Below, in pieces: positions 21,858 through 30,196 of a DNA stretch of 64,000 bases. A program made the position numbers and the translations under genes. The DNA is from Paraburkholderia antibiotica (GTDB lineage Bacteria > Pseudomonadota > Gammaproteobacteria > Burkholderiales > Burkholderiaceae): NCBI RefSeq assembly GCF_012927125.1, contig NZ_JABBFZ010000001.1:248001-312000 (forward strand). The letters run 5' to 3'. Within the stretch, counting starts at the first letter, position 1, and each line of letters begins with the position of its first letter. The notes under the pieces are model-generated. The model saw nothing but the letters and a program-made list of their open reading frames with translations, did no database searches and was not told the origin of the DNA.

Positions 21858-23126
21858 TTATTGCGAATTGGCGTTCGACGGATTCATCGCGCCGGATGCG
21901 CCATTTCCGTTGTTCACCGCATTCGCGGCGTTGGCCGCATCGATCGCTTCCATCTGCGCCTTCACCTTCTGACCCAGCTGATACACCGCGAGCGCATAGA
22001 AGAAGCTGCGGTTGTAACGCGTGAGCACGTAGAAGTTCTTCAGCCCGAGCACGAATTCGGTACCGCGTCCCGGCGACGGCAGATCGACCACCGTCACCGG
22101 CGTACCGGCTTCGGCCGCGACGTCGACGTTCGGCTCGTTGAGCACGAGGCCGGCGCGCAGCAATTGGGAGAGCGGCCAACGCGGCTCCGGCTGACCATCC
22201 GCGGCCGCCTGGGCGACGCCGAGACTGCCGATGTCCGAGCCGATCTTCCACACCACCGGCCGGCCGCTTTCCCAGCCGTTCTGCCGCAGATAATTCGCGA
22301 CGCTGCCGATCGCGTCCGCTTCGCTGGTGCGCAGATCGATGCGCTTGTTGCCGTCGTAGTTCACCGCGTATTGCACGATGCTGCTCGGCAGGAATTGCGG
22401 AATGCCGATCGCGCCGGTGTACGAGCCGAGCACCGAGCTCGGGTCGATCTGCGCGTCGCGCGTCCACACCAGATAGTCTTCGAGATTCTTGCGGAAGGTC
22501 GCCTGGCGGTCCGCGCGATTCGCGGTGTTCGGGTAGTCGAAGCTGAGCGTGGTCAGCGCGTCGAGCACGCGGAAGTTGCCCATGTAGCGGCCGTAGATCG
22601 TCTCGACACCGATGATGCCGACGATCACCTCCGGCGGCACGCCGAACTCCTGGGCCGCGCGCTGCAGCGTGGCCTGGTTCGCGCGCCAGAAGCGCACGCC
22701 AGCGTTCACGCGCACCGGATCGAGAAAGCGCGCCTGATACGAGCGCCAGTTCTTGACCGACGGTGTCGGCGACGGCGTGACCAGTTTCACCGCGGTCGCC
22801 GAATAGCTGACGCCGGCGAAGAGCGCGTGCAGCGATGCCTGGTCGAAGTCGTAGCGCGCGACCATCTCGTTGATGAACGCATCGACATTCGCGTTGTTCG
22901 CGTAGCGCTGCGGAATGATCTCTTCCTCGAACGTCTGTCCTTGCGGCACGGCCTGCTGCGGCTGACTCTGCGCGACTTGCAGCGGCGCTTTCTTCGCGGC
23001 GCTCTGCGCGTTCGCCGGAGCCGCCGCGCTTGCCAGGCACGCCGCGACGGTCAGTGAGGCGGCGATAGTGCCGAGGTGGAGCCGGTTGCGTGGGGATCGT
23101 GCGGACAGAGCAAGCTTGACGGTCAT
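21858..23126 (-). CDS. mltB: Lytic murein transglycosylase B
   Basis: A 422-residue protein with an N-terminal signal region (hydrophobic to about residue 42, ending Ala-Asn-Ala-Gln), a Gln-rich linker and a family 3 lytic transglycosylase domain. Gly-Val-Glu-Thr-Ile-Tyr-Gly-Arg carries the catalytic Glu. The enzyme cuts peptidoglycan to 1,6-anhydro products during wall turnover. No cysteine in lipobox context is present, so it appears soluble in the periplasm rather than a lipoprotein as in E. coli. The ATG at 23126 is chosen because it gives a proper signal peptide; the frame is open a further 105 nt upstream. Confidence 0.93.
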   Translation of the reverse strand: MTVKLALSARSPRNRLHLGTIAASLTVAACLASAAAPANAQSAAKKAPLQVAQSQPQQAVPQGQTFEEEIIPQRYANNANVDAFINEMVARYDFDQASLHALFAGVSYSATAVKLVTPSPTPSVKNWRSYQARFLDPVRVNAGVRFWRANQATLQRAAQEFGVPPEVIVGIIGVETIYGRYMGNFRVLDALTTLSFDYPNTANRADRQATFRKNLEDYLVWTRDAQIDPSSVLGSYTGAIGIPQFLPSSIVQYAVNYDGNKRIDLRTSEADAIGSVANYLRQNGWESGRPVVWKIGSDIGSLGVAQAAADGQPEPRWPLSQLLRAGLVLNEPNVDVAAEAGTPVTVVDLPSPGRGTEFVLGLKNFYVLTRYNRSFFYALAVYQLGQKVKAQMEAIDAANAANAVNNGNGASGAMNPSNANSQ

Positions 23127-23382
23127 AGTGAGCAGTGAGCGCGATGCGTGAAAGACAGATGCAAGACGGAGGCGACAGAAACGTGACCGCGAATGACAGG
23201 GTCGGGGCAGTATACCCGACGCCTTTCGCAAAACCGTGCCGAATGTGCGACAGCCACGCTGGCATGGCGTCGTGTGGTAACTTGATGAACATTGGCGCGC
23301 CGGGGGCGCGCGCCGCTCGACGGAGACACGTCGCGCGCGTATCGAAATGCGCCGCGCCGTAGCAGAGACGAATACTAGAACT

Positions 23383-24306
23383 ATGGCAACAGGTTTCTAT
23401 TCCCACGCCGACTGTCTGCTGCACGACATGGGACAGTGGCATCCCGAATGTCCCGCGCGCCTGCAGGCGATCGAGGATCAACTGATCGCGAGCCGCATCG
23501 ACGCGCTGATCGAGCGCGAATCGGCGCCGCTCGCCGACGAAGCCGCGCTGCTGCGCGTGCATACCCAGGCGCACGTCGACTACATTCGCAGTCGCGCGCC
23601 CGCCGAGGGCATCGCGGAAATCGATCCCGACACGACGATGAATCCGCACACGTGGCAGGCCGCGTTGCGCGCGGCGGGTGCCGCGGTCGCCGCGACCGAC
23701 GCGGTGATCGAAGGGCGCTACGACAATGCGTTCTGCAGCGTGCGGCCGCCCGGTCACCATGCGGAGCCGGCGCGCGCGATGGGCTTCTGCTTCTTCAACA
23801 ACGTCGCGATCGCCGCGCGCCATGCGCTCGATGTGCACGGCTTGCAGCGCGTCGCGATCATCGACTTCGACGTGCATCACGGCAACGGCACTGAGGCCGC
23901 GTTCTCGGGCGACCCGCGCGTGCTGATGTGCAGCATCTTCCAGCACCCGTTCTATCCGTTCACCGGCGCCGACAACCAGGCGCCCAACATGTGCAACGTG
24001 CCGATGCCGGCGCGCTCGAACGGCATGGCCGTGCGCGAGGCGGTCGACATCCTGTGGCTGCCGCGTCTGGAAGAATTCAAGCCGGAGATGCTGTTCATCT
24101 CGGCGGGCTTCGACGCGCATCGCGAGGACGATCTCGGCAACATGGGCCTCGTCGAGGACGACTACGCGTGGATCACCGACCAGATGTGCCGGATCGCGCG
24201 GCGTTATGCGCACGGGCGCATCGTCAGTTGTCTCGAGGGCGGTTATAACCTGTCGGCGCTCGGGCGCAGCGTGGTCGCGCACGTGCGCGCGCTGGCGGAA
24301 ATCTGA
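23383..24306 (+). CDS. Histone deacetylase / acetylpolyamine amidohydrolase family protein
   Basis: A 307-residue member of the arginase/deacetylase superfamily. The zinc site is visible as Asp-Phe-Asp-Val-His-His-Gly-Asn-Gly-Thr, with Pro-Pro-Gly-His-His-Ala-Glu upstream and Ser-Ala-Gly-Phe-Asp-Ala-His downstream. Bacterial members remove acetyl groups from lysines, polyamines or small amides; the substrate is not predictable. The ATG at 23383 gives the family N-terminus with Tyr-Ser-His-Ala-Asp-Cys. It is divergent from mltB and followed by a stop-rich 11-nt repeat. Confidence 0.92.
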   Translation: MATGFYSHADCLLHDMGQWHPECPARLQAIEDQLIASRIDALIERESAPLADEAALLRVHTQAHVDYIRSRAPAEGIAEIDPDTTMNPHTWQAALRAAGAAVAATDAVIEGRYDNAFCSVRPPGHHAEPARAMGFCFFNNVAIAARHALDVHGLQRVAIIDFDVHHGNGTEAAFSGDPRVLMCSIFQHPFYPFTGADNQAPNMCNVPMPARSNGMAVREAVDILWLPRLEEFKPEMLFISAGFDAHREDDLGNMGLVEDDYAWITDQMCRIARRYAHGRIVSCLEGGYNLSALGRSVVAHVRALAEI

Positions 24307-24346
24307 GGTCCGCGTGCCGCTTGCGGTGAGTGGGTGGCGAGCCGGG

Positions 24347-24405
24347 TTGAGCGACGGCTGAACCGCGGTTAGACCATCGTTAAATCGTCGCTAAACTGTC
24401 GCTGA
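24347..24405 (+). repeat. 11-nt tandem repeat with a stop triplet in every unit
   Basis: Six successive 11-nt units start at 24347, 24358, 24369, 24380, 24391 and 24402. Each begins with a YTRR-type tetramer (TTGA, CTGA, TTAG, TTAA, CTAA, CTGA) followed by a GC-rich heptamer such as ATCGTCG. Stop triplets therefore recur every 11 nt and cover all three frames. It lies between the deacetylase-family stop (24306) and the enoyl-CoA hydratase start (24458). Confidence 0.85.
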
Positions 24406-24457
24406 ACCGTCCGTCAACGAGCTGCGATCGCGATCCACGCAAACCGAGGAGCAAGCC

Positions 24458-25276
24458 ATGAACGCCAACTCCGTCAATCTCGCCGATACCGGCAACGCGC
24501 CGTTGGTCGAGGTCGAGCACGACGCTTATCGCGTGCCGGGCGTCGTGCGCGTGACGATGAATCGGCCCGACGCGTTCAACGCGCTGTCCGAAGCGTTGCT
24601 CGACGAACTGCAGCAGCGCTTGAGCGAAATCGCGAATAGCGATGCGCGTGTGGTCGTGATCGCCGGCGCGGGGCGCGCGTTCTGCGCCGGTCACGATCTG
24701 AAAGAAATGCGCGCGGCGCCGTCGCTTGCGTACTACCAGCAACTGTTCGCGCGTTGCACGAAGCTGATGATGACGATCCAGCGCATGCCGCAGCCGGTGA
24801 TCGCGCGTGCGCACGGCATCGCGACGGCGGCTGGCTGCCAGCTCGTCGCGATGTGCGATCTCGCGGTTGCCGCCGATACCGCGCGCTTCGCGGTGTCGGG
24901 CGTGAATCTCGGATTGTTTTGCGCGACGCCGTCGGTGCCGTTGTCGCGCAACCTGTCGCGCAAGGCCGCGCTCGAGATGCTGCTGACCGGCGAGTTCATC
25001 GACGCCGCCGCGGCGAAGCAGCAGGGCCTCGTGAACCGCGTCGCTCCCACCGACGCGCTCGACGACGAAGTCGCGCGGCTCGCGGCGAGCATCTGCGCGA
25101 AGCCGGCCGAAGCGGTAAGCGCGGGCAAGGGTCTCTTCTACCGCCAGCTCGAAATGGGCATCGAGGCCGCCTACCAACTGGCCGGGCAGACGATGGCCTG
25201 CAACATGATGGCCGACTCGGCGCTCGAAGGCGTGCAGGCGTTCATCGATAAACGCGCGCCGGAGTGGCGGCGTTAA
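24458..25276 (+). CDS. Enoyl-CoA hydratase / isomerase family protein
   Basis: A 272-residue crotonase-fold protein. Ala-Gly-Ala-Gly-Arg-Ala-Phe-Cys-Ala-Gly-His-Asp-Leu forms the first oxyanion-hole strand, and Gly-Ile-Ala-Thr-Ala-Ala-Gly-Cys-Gln-Leu the second. The family hydrates or isomerises enoyl-CoA in fatty acid or amino acid breakdown. The Glu pair of classical hydratases is not obvious, since Cys-Gln and Phe-Cys occupy the equivalent stretches; the exact reaction is uncertain. GGAGCAAG precedes the ATG. The last codons and TAA form the first unit of a tandem repeat. Confidence 0.88.
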   Translation: MNANSVNLADTGNAPLVEVEHDAYRVPGVVRVTMNRPDAFNALSEALLDELQQRLSEIANSDARVVVIAGAGRAFCAGHDLKEMRAAPSLAYYQQLFARCTKLMMTIQRMPQPVIARAHGIATAAGCQLVAMCDLAVAADTARFAVSGVNLGLFCATPSVPLSRNLSRKAALEMLLTGEFIDAAAAKQQGLVNRVAPTDALDDEVARLAASICAKPAEAVSAGKGLFYRQLEMGIEAAYQLAGQTMACNMMADSALEGVQAFIDKRAPEWRR

Positions 25277-25314
25277 GTGGTGGCGTTAAGCGGCGGCGTT
25301 AAGTGTGGCATTAA
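25264..25314 (+). repeat. 13-nt tandem repeat starting at the enoyl-CoA hydratase stop
   Basis: Three 13-nt units (25264, 25277, 25290) and one 12-nt unit (25303) of the form GYGGYGGCGTTAA, with a degenerate fifth GCGGCGGCG. The first unit contains the end of the hydratase gene and its TAA. Further TAA triplets at 25287, 25300 and 25312 fall 13, 26 and 38 nt on, covering the other frames. Confidence 0.93.
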
Positions 25315-25423
25315 GCGGCGGCGCTCATCTCAGGAGGGCGACGCGCAGCGGTTAGCGAGCGTCGCCCCGGCGCCCTCGGCCGCGTTCGCGAAAAAGTTTG
25401 TCGAACCGTCACACGCCGTCGCG

Positions 25424-25478
25424 TTACGCGAACTTTACGCGAGCCTCATGCGAACCTCACGCGAGCGTCTCGCGGCTC
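25424..25478 (-). repeat. 11-nt tandem repeat abutting the hydrolase stop
   Basis: Five 11-nt units (25424, 25435, 25446, 25457, 25468). On the minus strand the last four read (R/C)GYTCGCRTRA, each ending in TGA or TAA. The unit nearest the hydrolase includes bases of its stop codon. It is the mirror of the repeat after the convergent enoyl-CoA hydratase. Confidence 0.85.
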
Positions 25479-26382
25479 AACTCCGTCCCACCGCCCGCTT
25501 GTCGATCCAGTCGACCAACGCGTCGATCACCCGGTCGCGATCGAGGTCGTTCATCGTCTCGTGATAGCTGCCTTCGTGCAGCGTCAGCGTCTTGTCCGGC
25601 GAGCCGGCGTGCTGGCCGAACGCCCGGCTGCCGTCGGGTTCGGTGAGTTTGTCCTCGGTGCCGTGAAACACCAGCAGCGGCATGCGCAGCCCCGCGCGGC
25701 CACGCTCGATTCGCGCCATCGCGAGCAGCAGTTCGGCGCCGGTGCGCGCCGGAATCGCGCCGTGATGCACGAGCGGGTCGTTGCGGTTCGCGTTCACGAC
25801 GGGCTGCAGGCGCGACAGCAGCGCGGCGTCGATTTTCATCGCCGGGAACGACGGGTAGACGCGGCTGATCACCTGACTCATGCTGAGCATCCACTTCGGC
25901 ACGTCGCGGCCCGGCGCGAGCGCGGGGCTCGACAGGATCAGGCCGGCGAGGCGTCGGCCGCTCGCGTCGAGACGTTCGACCGCGTACAGCGCGGCAACCG
26001 CGCCGCCCATGCTGTGGCCCATCAGAAAGAGCGGCGCGCAGCTTTGCGCGGCGGCGTCGAGCAACGCCTGCGCATCGAGCAGATAGTCGTCGAAGCGTTT
26101 CACGTAGGCGCGCTTGCCGGGCGCGTGGCCGTGGCCGCGCAGATCGATCGCGACCACTTCGACGCCCGTCGCGTTGAGCCGGCCGGCCAGCGCCGCGTAG
26201 CGGCCGGCGTGCTCGGCGAGACCGTGCAGCAGCGCGACCGTCGCACGGATCGGCCCGCCGGGCACCCAGCGATAGAGCGGCAACTCGACGCCGTCGGCGG
26301 TACTGACCGAGGTGCGCTGCGGCGCGCTGTTGACGAGGCGGCCGGCGCTTGCGCGTACGGTGTGGTTGGGAGAGTTCTGCAT
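25477..26382 (-). CDS. Alpha/beta hydrolase (monoacylglycerol lipase / lysophospholipase type)
   Basis: A 301-residue serine hydrolase. The nucleophile elbow Gly-His-Ser-Met-Gly-Gly is near the middle, the N-terminal half has Leu-Leu-His-Gly-Leu-Ala-Glu-His-Ala-Gly-Arg-Tyr (typical of the PldB/MGL subfamily), and His-Glu-x-Tyr-His-Glu near the C-terminus supplies the catalytic His. Likely substrates are monoacylglycerols or lysophospholipids. The ATG at 26382 is chosen; the frame is open upstream but would run toward the metN leader. No signal peptide, so cytoplasmic. Confidence 0.88.
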   Translation of the reverse strand: MQNSPNHTVRASAGRLVNSAPQRTSVSTADGVELPLYRWVPGGPIRATVALLHGLAEHAGRYAALAGRLNATGVEVVAIDLRGHGHAPGKRAYVKRFDDYLLDAQALLDAAAQSCAPLFLMGHSMGGAVAALYAVERLDASGRRLAGLILSSPALAPGRDVPKWMLSMSQVISRVYPSFPAMKIDAALLSRLQPVVNANRNDPLVHHGAIPARTGAELLLAMARIERGRAGLRMPLLVFHGTEDKLTEPDGSRAFGQHAGSPDKTLTLHEGSYHETMNDLDRDRVIDALVDWIDKRAVGRS

Positions 26383-26578
26383 GGCGGCTGGATCGGTTGA
26401 AGAGCGGTAGAGAGCGCTGAAAGGCGGTGCAGCGATCATAATCGGAGCCGCACACCGTGCGCGAATTTCGCGGGGCGCGAAGTCCTCTAATGCTTTCAGG
26501 TTATGAAAAGATCGGAATTGATTATTAAAGGGTATGTCGCCGCTGCGGTAGAATGGCGCGTCAAATCCCAATAAAAGC

Positions 26579-26636
26579 AACGGCGGCCGCTAGTCGGGAG
26601 CAATACGCTCGCCGGCAGCCTCCGCCGTTTTCGTTT
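26579..26636 (+). promoter_or_regulatory. GC-rich leader hairpin directly before metN
   Basis: ACGGCGG (from 26579) can pair with CCGCCGT (ending about 26628), enclosing a second GC-rich stem, and is followed by TTTCGTTT. The metN ATG is only 12 nt further and has no clear Shine-Dalgarno. The layout resembles a terminator or attenuator placed so as to control metN. Confidence 0.45.
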
Positions 26637-26640
26637 GTCC

Positions 26641-27675
26641 ATGATCGAAATACGCAATATTTCCCAGCGCTTTGCCGGACCCCGGGGTTGGGTCGAAGCG
26701 CTGCACAACGTCAATCTGTCGATTCCGGCAGGCGAGGTGTTCGGCATCATCGGCCGCAGCGGCGCGGGCAAGAGCACGCTCGTGCGCACCATCAACCTGC
26801 TGACGCGCCCGTCCGAGGGCAACATCGTCGTCAACGGCCGCGATCTGACGACGCTGCCCGCCGCGCAACTGCGCGACGCGCGGCGCGAGATCGGCATGAT
26901 CTTCCAGCACTTCAATCTGCTGTCGTCGCGCACCGTGTACGAGAACGTCGCGTTGCCGCTCGAACTGGCCGGCATGAAGCGCGACGAAATCGAGGCCAAC
27001 GTGCTGCCGCTGCTCGATCTGGTCGGGCTGTCGGCGCAGAAGGACCGTTATCCGGCGCAGATCAGCGGTGGTCAGAAGCAGCGCGTCGGCATTGCGCGCG
27101 CGCTCGCGAGCAAGCCGAAGGTGCTGCTTTCGGACGAAGCGACTTCGGCGCTCGATCCCGAAACCACCCGCGCGATTCTCGAACTGCTCAAGCGCATCAA
27201 CCGCGAACTGAACCTGACGATCGTGCTGATCACGCACCAGATGGACGTGATCAAGCAGGTCTGCGACCGTGTCGCGGTGCTCGACGCGGGCCGCGTGGTC
27301 GAAGAGGGCAAGGTGATCGACGTGTTCCTGCAGCCGCGCCACGAAGTCACGCGCGCGCTGATCGGCGACGTGATCGCGCAGGAACTGCCGCCGGCGCTGA
27401 AGGCGCGTGTCGCGCAACGGCTGAAGACCGGCAACGGCCATCTGCTGCGCCTCGCGTTCACCGGTTCGGGCGTCGACCAGCCGATCCTGTCGGAGACGAT
27501 TCGCCGCTACGAACTCGACTTCAACATCCTGCACGGCCAGATCGACGAGATCCAGGGGCAGGCGTTCGGCTCGCTCGCGGTGCTCGCGGGCGGCGAACCG
27601 ACGAAGGTCGCGCAGGCGATGACGTTCCTGCGCGAACAGGGTGTGGTGGTGGAGGAGCTGTCGCATGTTGAGTGA
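26641..27675 (+). CDS. metN: Methionine ABC transporter ATP-binding protein
   Basis: A 344-residue ABC ATPase. Walker A Gly-Arg-Ser-Gly-Ala-Gly-Lys-Ser-Thr, the signature Ile-Ser-Gly-Gly-Gln-Lys-Gln-Arg and Walker B [11 protein letters not shown] are in order. The C-terminal about 100 residues form the NIL (ACT-like) domain by which methionine inhibits uptake. The ATG at 26641 is chosen; a TTG lies 6 nt upstream. First gene of metNIQ, overlapping metI by 11 nt. Confidence 0.96.
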   Translation: MIEIRNISQRFAGPRGWVEALHNVNLSIPAGEVFGIIGRSGAGKSTLVRTINLLTRPSEGNIVVNGRDLTTLPAAQLRDARREIGMIFQHFNLLSSRTVYENVALPLELAGMKRDEIEANVLPLLDLVGLSAQKDRYPAQISGGQKQRVGIARALASKPKVLLSDEATSALDPETTRAILELLKRINRELNLTIVLITHQMDVIKQVCDRVAVLDAGRVVEEGKVIDVFLQPRHEVTRALIGDVIAQELPPALKARVAQRLKTGNGHLLRLAFTGSGVDQPILSETIRRYELDFNILHGQIDEIQGQAFGSLAVLAGGEPTKVAQAMTFLREQGVVVEELSHVE

Positions 27676-28318
27676 AATGTTCGATATGTTCGTCCAGTCG
27701 TTCTGGGAAACGCTGGTGATGGTCGGCGTGTCCGGACTGATTGGCGCGGTGGTGGGCGTGCCGCTCGGCGTGCTGCTGTATCTGACCGATCGGCAGGGCG
27801 TGCTCGAAAACGTCGCGGTGAATCGGGTGATGGGCGTGATCGTCAATGCGGTGCGCTCGACGCCGTTCATCATCCTGCTGGTCGCGGTGATTCCGTTCAC
27901 GCGGCTCGTGGTCGGTTCGTCGATCGGCACGGCCGCTGCGATCGTGCCGCTGACGATCGCCGCCGCGCCGTTCATCGCGCGGCTGGTCGAGACCGCGCTG
28001 CGCGAGGTCGATCGCGGTCTGATCGAGGCTGCCCAGGCGATGGGCGCGACCACCGGCCAGATCGTCTTCAAGGTGCTGCTGCCGGAATCGCTGCCGGGCG
28101 TGATCGCCGGTTTGACGATCACGTTCGTGTCGCTGGTCGGCTATTCGGCGATGGCCGGCGCGATCGGCGGCGGCGGTCTTGGCGACCTCGGCATCCGCTA
28201 CGGCTATCAGCGCTTCCTGCCGGAAGTGATGCTGATCGTCGTGCTGATCCTGATCGTATTCGTGCAGTTGGTGCAGTCGTTCGGGGATTGGCTCGTGCGT
28301 CGCCTGAGCCACAAATAA
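27665..28318 (+). CDS. metI: Methionine ABC transporter permease
   Basis: A 217-residue inner-membrane protein with five predicted helices. It carries the binding-protein-dependent permease loop (Glu-Ala-Ala-Gln-Ala-Met-Gly-Ala, then Gly-x-x-x-x-x-x-Leu-Pro-Glu), which docks on MetN. It overlaps metN by 11 nt, with translational coupling likely. Confidence 0.96.
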   Translation: MLSEMFDMFVQSFWETLVMVGVSGLIGAVVGVPLGVLLYLTDRQGVLENVAVNRVMGVIVNAVRSTPFIILLVAVIPFTRLVVGSSIGTAAAIVPLTIAAAPFIARLVETALREVDRGLIEAAQAMGATTGQIVFKVLLPESLPGVIAGLTITFVSLVGYSAMAGAIGGGGLGDLGIRYGYQRFLPEVMLIVVLILIVFVQLVQSFGDWLVRRLSHK

Positions 28319-28373
28319 ATCAACAAGGGCTGTCGGCACGGCCGCCCATCAGAGGATTCGGAGAAGGTTCGTC

Positions 28374-29171
28374 ATGCAACGTCGCTTCATGCTCAAGCTG
28401 GCTGCCGCGCTCGGCGCGGCCTCACTGTTCGCCGCCACCGCGGCGCACGCGGAAGACACGATCAAGGTTGGCGTGACCGGCGGTCCGCACGCGCAGATCA
28501 TGGACGTCGTGAAAACGGTCGCCGCGAAGAACGGCCTGAACATCAGGATCATCGAGTTCTCGGATTACGTGCAGCCGAACGCGGCGCTCGCCGGCGGCGA
28601 TCTGGACGCGAACAGCTACCAGCACGATCCGTATCTGCAGGCGCAGGTGAAAGACCGCGGCTACAAGCTGATCCGTATCGCCGATACGGTCACGTATCCG
28701 ATGGGTATCTATTCGAAGAAGGTGAAGACGCTCGCCGAGTTGCAGCCGGGCGCGAAGATCGCGGTGCCGAACGATCCGACCAACGGCGGCCGCGCGCTTC
28801 TGCTGCTGCAGAAGCAGGGGCTCGTGAAGCTGCGCGCCGATGCGGGCCTGAAGGCGACGCCGCTCGATATCGTCGAGAATCCGCGCAAGCTGAAGATCGT
28901 CGAACTCGACGCCGCGCAGATTCCGCGTTCGCTGAACGACGTCGACGCCGCCGCGATCAACACCAACTTCGCGATGGAAGCGGGCCTGAAGCCGAAGCAG
29001 GACGCGATCGCGATCGAAGATCCGAAGGGGCCGTACGTGAACATCATCGCGATCCGCGAGGCCGACAGGAACAAGCCTTGGGTCGCGAAGCTGGTGGCGG
29101 CGTACCACTCGCCGGAGGTGAAGCAGTTTGTGGAGAGCAAGTTCGGCGGATCGGTGATCACTGCGTGGTGA
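28374..29171 (+). CDS. metQ: Methionine-binding periplasmic protein (MetQ/NlpA family)
   Basis: A 265-residue solute-binding protein. A signal peptide ends near residue 26 (Ala-Ala-His-Ala), followed by Ile-Lys-Val-Gly-Val-Thr-Gly-Gly-Pro-His-Ala, the family N-terminus. Asp-Pro-Thr-Asn-x-Gly-Arg-Ala-Leu is the ligand-cleft segment. The family is normally lipid-anchored, but the signal region contains no cysteine, so this copy should be a free periplasmic protein unless anchored otherwise. Confidence 0.94.
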   Translation: MQRRFMLKLAAALGAASLFAATAAHAEDTIKVGVTGGPHAQIMDVVKTVAAKNGLNIRIIEFSDYVQPNAALAGGDLDANSYQHDPYLQAQVKDRGYKLIRIADTVTYPMGIYSKKVKTLAELQPGAKIAVPNDPTNGGRALLLLQKQGLVKLRADAGLKATPLDIVENPRKLKIVELDAAQIPRSLNDVDAAAINTNFAMEAGLKPKQDAIAIEDPKGPYVNIIAIREADRNKPWVAKLVAAYHSPEVKQFVESKFGGSVITAW

Positions 29172-29212
29172 TGTAACGGCCCGCGACCTCGCAAGAAAAT
29201 GACGGCAACTCG

Positions 29213-29236
29213 GACAGCAATGCAGACAGCGATGCG
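29213..29236 (+). repeat. 12-bp tandem pair after metQ
   Basis: GACAGCAATGCA is followed directly by GACAGCGATGCG (two mismatches), 42 nt beyond the metQ stop and just before its terminator. Confidence 0.7.
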
Positions 29237-29255
29237 AATTAGAGGTCTGAGTCGG

Positions 29256-29283
29256 AACCCGGGGTTGTCGCCCGGGTTTTTTA
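29256..29283 (+). terminator. Rho-independent terminator of metNIQ
   Basis: AACCCGGG pairs with CCCGGGTT around a short loop, followed by a T6 tract; 85 nt past the metQ stop. Confidence 0.88.
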
Positions 29284-29295
29284 GATATTAAAATA

Positions 29296-29307
29296 GAACG
29301 ATCGTTC
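29296..29307. promoter_or_regulatory. Perfect palindrome GAACGATCGTTC upstream of etfBA
   Basis: A 12-bp perfect palindrome in an AT-rich setting, 126 nt before etfB and about 80 bp upstream of its likely -10 box. The form fits a TetR-family operator. From memory, betaproteobacterial fatty-acid regulators of this family use similar sites; this was not checked. Confidence 0.5.
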
Positions 29308-29386
29308 GATATTGCCGTCACGCCGCTGAGGAGCGATATCCTTCCGCTAATGCGCCCGCGACAGAGGCTGCCATGAGGGCAGTCGT

Positions 29387-29392
29387 TATAAT
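29387..29392 (+). promoter_or_regulatory. Putative -10 box (TATAAT) for etfBA
   Basis: A consensus TATAAT lies 40 nt before the etfB ATG; the matching -35 region is weak, which would fit an activated or repressor-controlled promoter. Confidence 0.5.
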
Positions 29393-29432
29393 GTTTGGCG
29401 GGTTGACGTATTCGTAACTTTGGAGCGTGTGC

Positions 29433-30182
29433 ATGAAAATTCTGGTGCCAGTGAAAAGAGTGGTCGACTACAACGTGAAAGTCCGCGTGAAATCGGACGG
29501 TACGGGCGTCGACATTGCGAACGTAAAGATGTCGATGAATCCGTTCGACGAAATCGCCGTGGAAGAGGCGGTGCGTCTGAAGGAAGCCGGCGTCGCGACC
29601 GAAGTGATCGCCGTGTCGGCTGGCGTCACGCAAGCGCAGGAAACGCTGCGCACGGCGCTGGCGATCGGCGCGGATCGCGCGATCCTGATCGAATCGAACG
29701 AAGACCTGCAGCCGCTGGCTGTCGCCAAGCTGCTCAAGGCGCTGGTCGACAAGGAACAGCCGCAACTGGTGATCCTCGGCAAGCAGGCCATCGACGACGA
29801 CTCGAACCAGACCGGCCAGATGCTCGCCGCGCTGGCGAACCTGCCGCAAGCGACGTTTGCGTCGAAGGTTGTCGTAGCCGACGGTAAGGCAACGGTGTCG
29901 CGCGAAGTGGACGGCGGCGCGGAAACGCTGTCGCTGAAGCTGCCGGCTGTGGTCACGACCGATCTGCGCCTGAACGAGCCGCGCTACGTGACGCTGCCGA
30001 ACATCATGAAGGCGAAGAAAAAGCCGCTGGAAACGATCAAGCCCGAAGATCTCGGCGTGAACGTCGCGCCGCGTCTGAAGACGCTGAAGGTCGTCGAGCC
30101 GCCGAAGCGCTCCGCCGGCGTGAAGGTGCCGGACGTGAAGACGCTGGTCGAGAAGCTGAAGACCGAAGCCAAGGTGCTGTGA
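29433..30182 (+). CDS. etfB: Electron transfer flavoprotein subunit beta
   Basis: A 249-residue protein starting [13 protein letters not shown], the family N-terminus. With EtfA it forms the FAD/AMP-containing carrier that takes electrons from acyl-CoA dehydrogenases to ETF:ubiquinone oxidoreductase. The segment Gln-Thr-Gly-Gln-Met with the preceding Asp-Asp-Ser-Asn is the AMP-binding region. GGAG lies 8 nt before the ATG at 29433; an in-frame GTG at 29427 is less likely. Confidence 0.97.
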   Translation: MKILVPVKRVVDYNVKVRVKSDGTGVDIANVKMSMNPFDEIAVEEAVRLKEAGVATEVIAVSAGVTQAQETLRTALAIGADRAILIESNEDLQPLAVAKLLKALVDKEQPQLVILGKQAIDDDSNQTGQMLAALANLPQATFASKVVVADGKATVSREVDGGAETLSLKLPAVVTTDLRLNEPRYVTLPNIMKAKKKPLETIKPEDLGVNVAPRLKTLKVVEPPKRSAGVKVPDVKTLVEKLKTEAKVL

Positions 30183-30196
30183 GGAGACGCTAAAAA

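Noticed and set aside
21847..24282. 811-codon open frame on the minus strand overlapping mltB and the deacetylase gene
   Set aside because: It runs through mltB in another frame and opposite a well-supported plus-strand gene; the composition is Arg/Ala/His-rich with no domain. It is a shadow frame typical of high GC.
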